Below the pieces are notes generated by a model. It saw only the letters and a program-made list of their open reading frames with translations, had not been told where the DNA came from and did no database searches. Positions 23,091 to 23,384 of a stretch of 23,384 nt of DNA are shown piece by piece. The stretch's first letter is position 1. The number at the start of each line of letters is the position of its first letter. Location of the stretch: positions 1 to 23,384 of the forward strand of contig JAITAH010000269.1 in NCBI GenBank assembly GCA_031284225.1. The letters are read 5' to 3'. The DNA comes from Dysgonamonadaceae bacterium (GTDB lineage Bacteria; Bacteroidota; Bacteroidia; Bacteroidales; Azobacteroidaceae). The position numbers were made by a program, and so were the translations under genes.

Positions 23091-23122
23091 CAAAGATAGG
23101 GCTTTTGTTCCGATTTGGCAAA
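23091..23122 (-). promoter_or_regulatory. Promoter of tRNA-His
   Basis: On the minus strand TTTG (23122-23119), a 20-base spacer and TATCTTTG (23098-23091) form a full Bacteroides-type promoter, 17 bases before G-1 of the tRNA. Confidence 0.72.
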
Positions 23123-23147
23123 TTATTTTAGCAGAACTTTTTCGCGC

Positions 23148-23384
23148 TCAATAAATAGCCTTTTTTCCAGCCAATAACGTGTTTTTTATCAAAGATATAA
23201 TCGTCATCGGGCCAACGCCGCCGGGAACGGGACTGATGTACGAACATTTCGGCGCCACTTCGTCGAATGCCACATCGCCTTTCAGTTTGAATCCGGATTG
23301 GGTTTGAGTAGAAGGTACGCGGGTGGTACCGACGTCGATCACGACGGCTCCTTCTTTGACCATGTCGCCTTTCAGAAAGCCGGG
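23148..23384 (-). CDS. folD: Methylenetetrahydrofolate dehydrogenase/cyclohydrolase FolD, C-terminal part
   Basis: FolD interconverts 5,10-methylene-THF and 10-formyl-THF, supplying one-carbon units for purine synthesis (PurH among others). Only the last 78 codons are in the window; the frame is open at the right edge, beginning [20 protein letters not shown]. The NAD(P)-fold strand [11 protein letters not shown], the GDVAFDEV segment and the signature [19 protein letters not shown] near the end are all present, with a normal C-terminus. It lies 74 bases upstream of tRNA-His on the same strand; tRNA-His has its own promoter in that gap. Confidence 0.95.
   Translation of the reverse strand, partial: PGFLKGDMVKEGAVVIDVGTTRVPSTQTQSGFKLKGDVAFDEVAPKCSYISPVPGGVGPMTIISLIKNTLLAGKKAIY

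Noticed and set aside
1..23384. CRISPR array or insertion sequence
   Set aside because: No regularly spaced repeats, no intact transposase and no terminal inverted repeats were seen anywhere in the window.

Overview
This window comes from a member of the Bacteroidota, most likely the order Bacteroidales. The evidence is the gene content and order (purH-mreB-mreC-mreD-mrdA-rodA; frr-rsgA-yitT) and promoters of the Bacteroides sigma-ABfr type (TTTG or TTG, about 20 bases, then TAnnTTTG), which can be read upstream of most transcription units. The sequence has moderate GC and reads as chromosome. No identification to genus is attempted.

Layout. Bases 1-211 are the tail of rnfA, the membrane subunit of the Rnf ion-pumping complex, followed by about 380 bases that hold only a frame-broken gene remnant. 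Bases 594-7803, on the minus strand, are one tight operon from a single promoter at 7840-7870: purH (last two steps of IMP synthesis), then the elongasome genes mreB, mreC, mreD, mrdA (PBP2) and rodA. These build the lateral peptidoglycan wall. A DJ-1/PfpI-family gene lies upstream on the same strand. From 8649 the plus strand carries an exported protein joining a CapA-like domain to an NlpC/P60 peptidase, then frr, rsgA and a YitT-family membrane protein.

Bases 12680-18045 and beyond form a complete phosphate-starvation locus: pstS, pstC, pstA, pstB, phoU, then a PhoB-like regulator and a PhoR-like kinase. A two-half-site Pho box lies upstream of pstS. The same intergenic region contains a separate promoter, about 78 nt of sequence and a strong hairpin terminator, which together look like a small RNA. 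PstC carries an extra periplasmic insert that resembles part of PstS.

Bases 19404-22995 are accessory. They hold a Bro-N/Fic fusion protein, a tRNA-Met gene, a two-gene unit (an AbiEi-like protein that has lost its DNA-binding domain, next to an HD phosphohydrolase), the tail of a type I restriction specificity subunit, and half of a divergent ferredoxin gene. The segment 20836-22995 is bracketed by the 3' ends of two facing tRNA genes (Met and His), and it is AT-rich and full of gene fragments, which suggests an old insertion site. The window ends in folD on the minus strand.

The best candidates for undescribed biology are the short transcript upstream of pstS, the PstS-like insert in PstC, the Bro-N/Fic fusion, and the AbiEi remnant paired with the HD hydrolase. 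Family calls are from memory of conserved motifs; no database search was possible.
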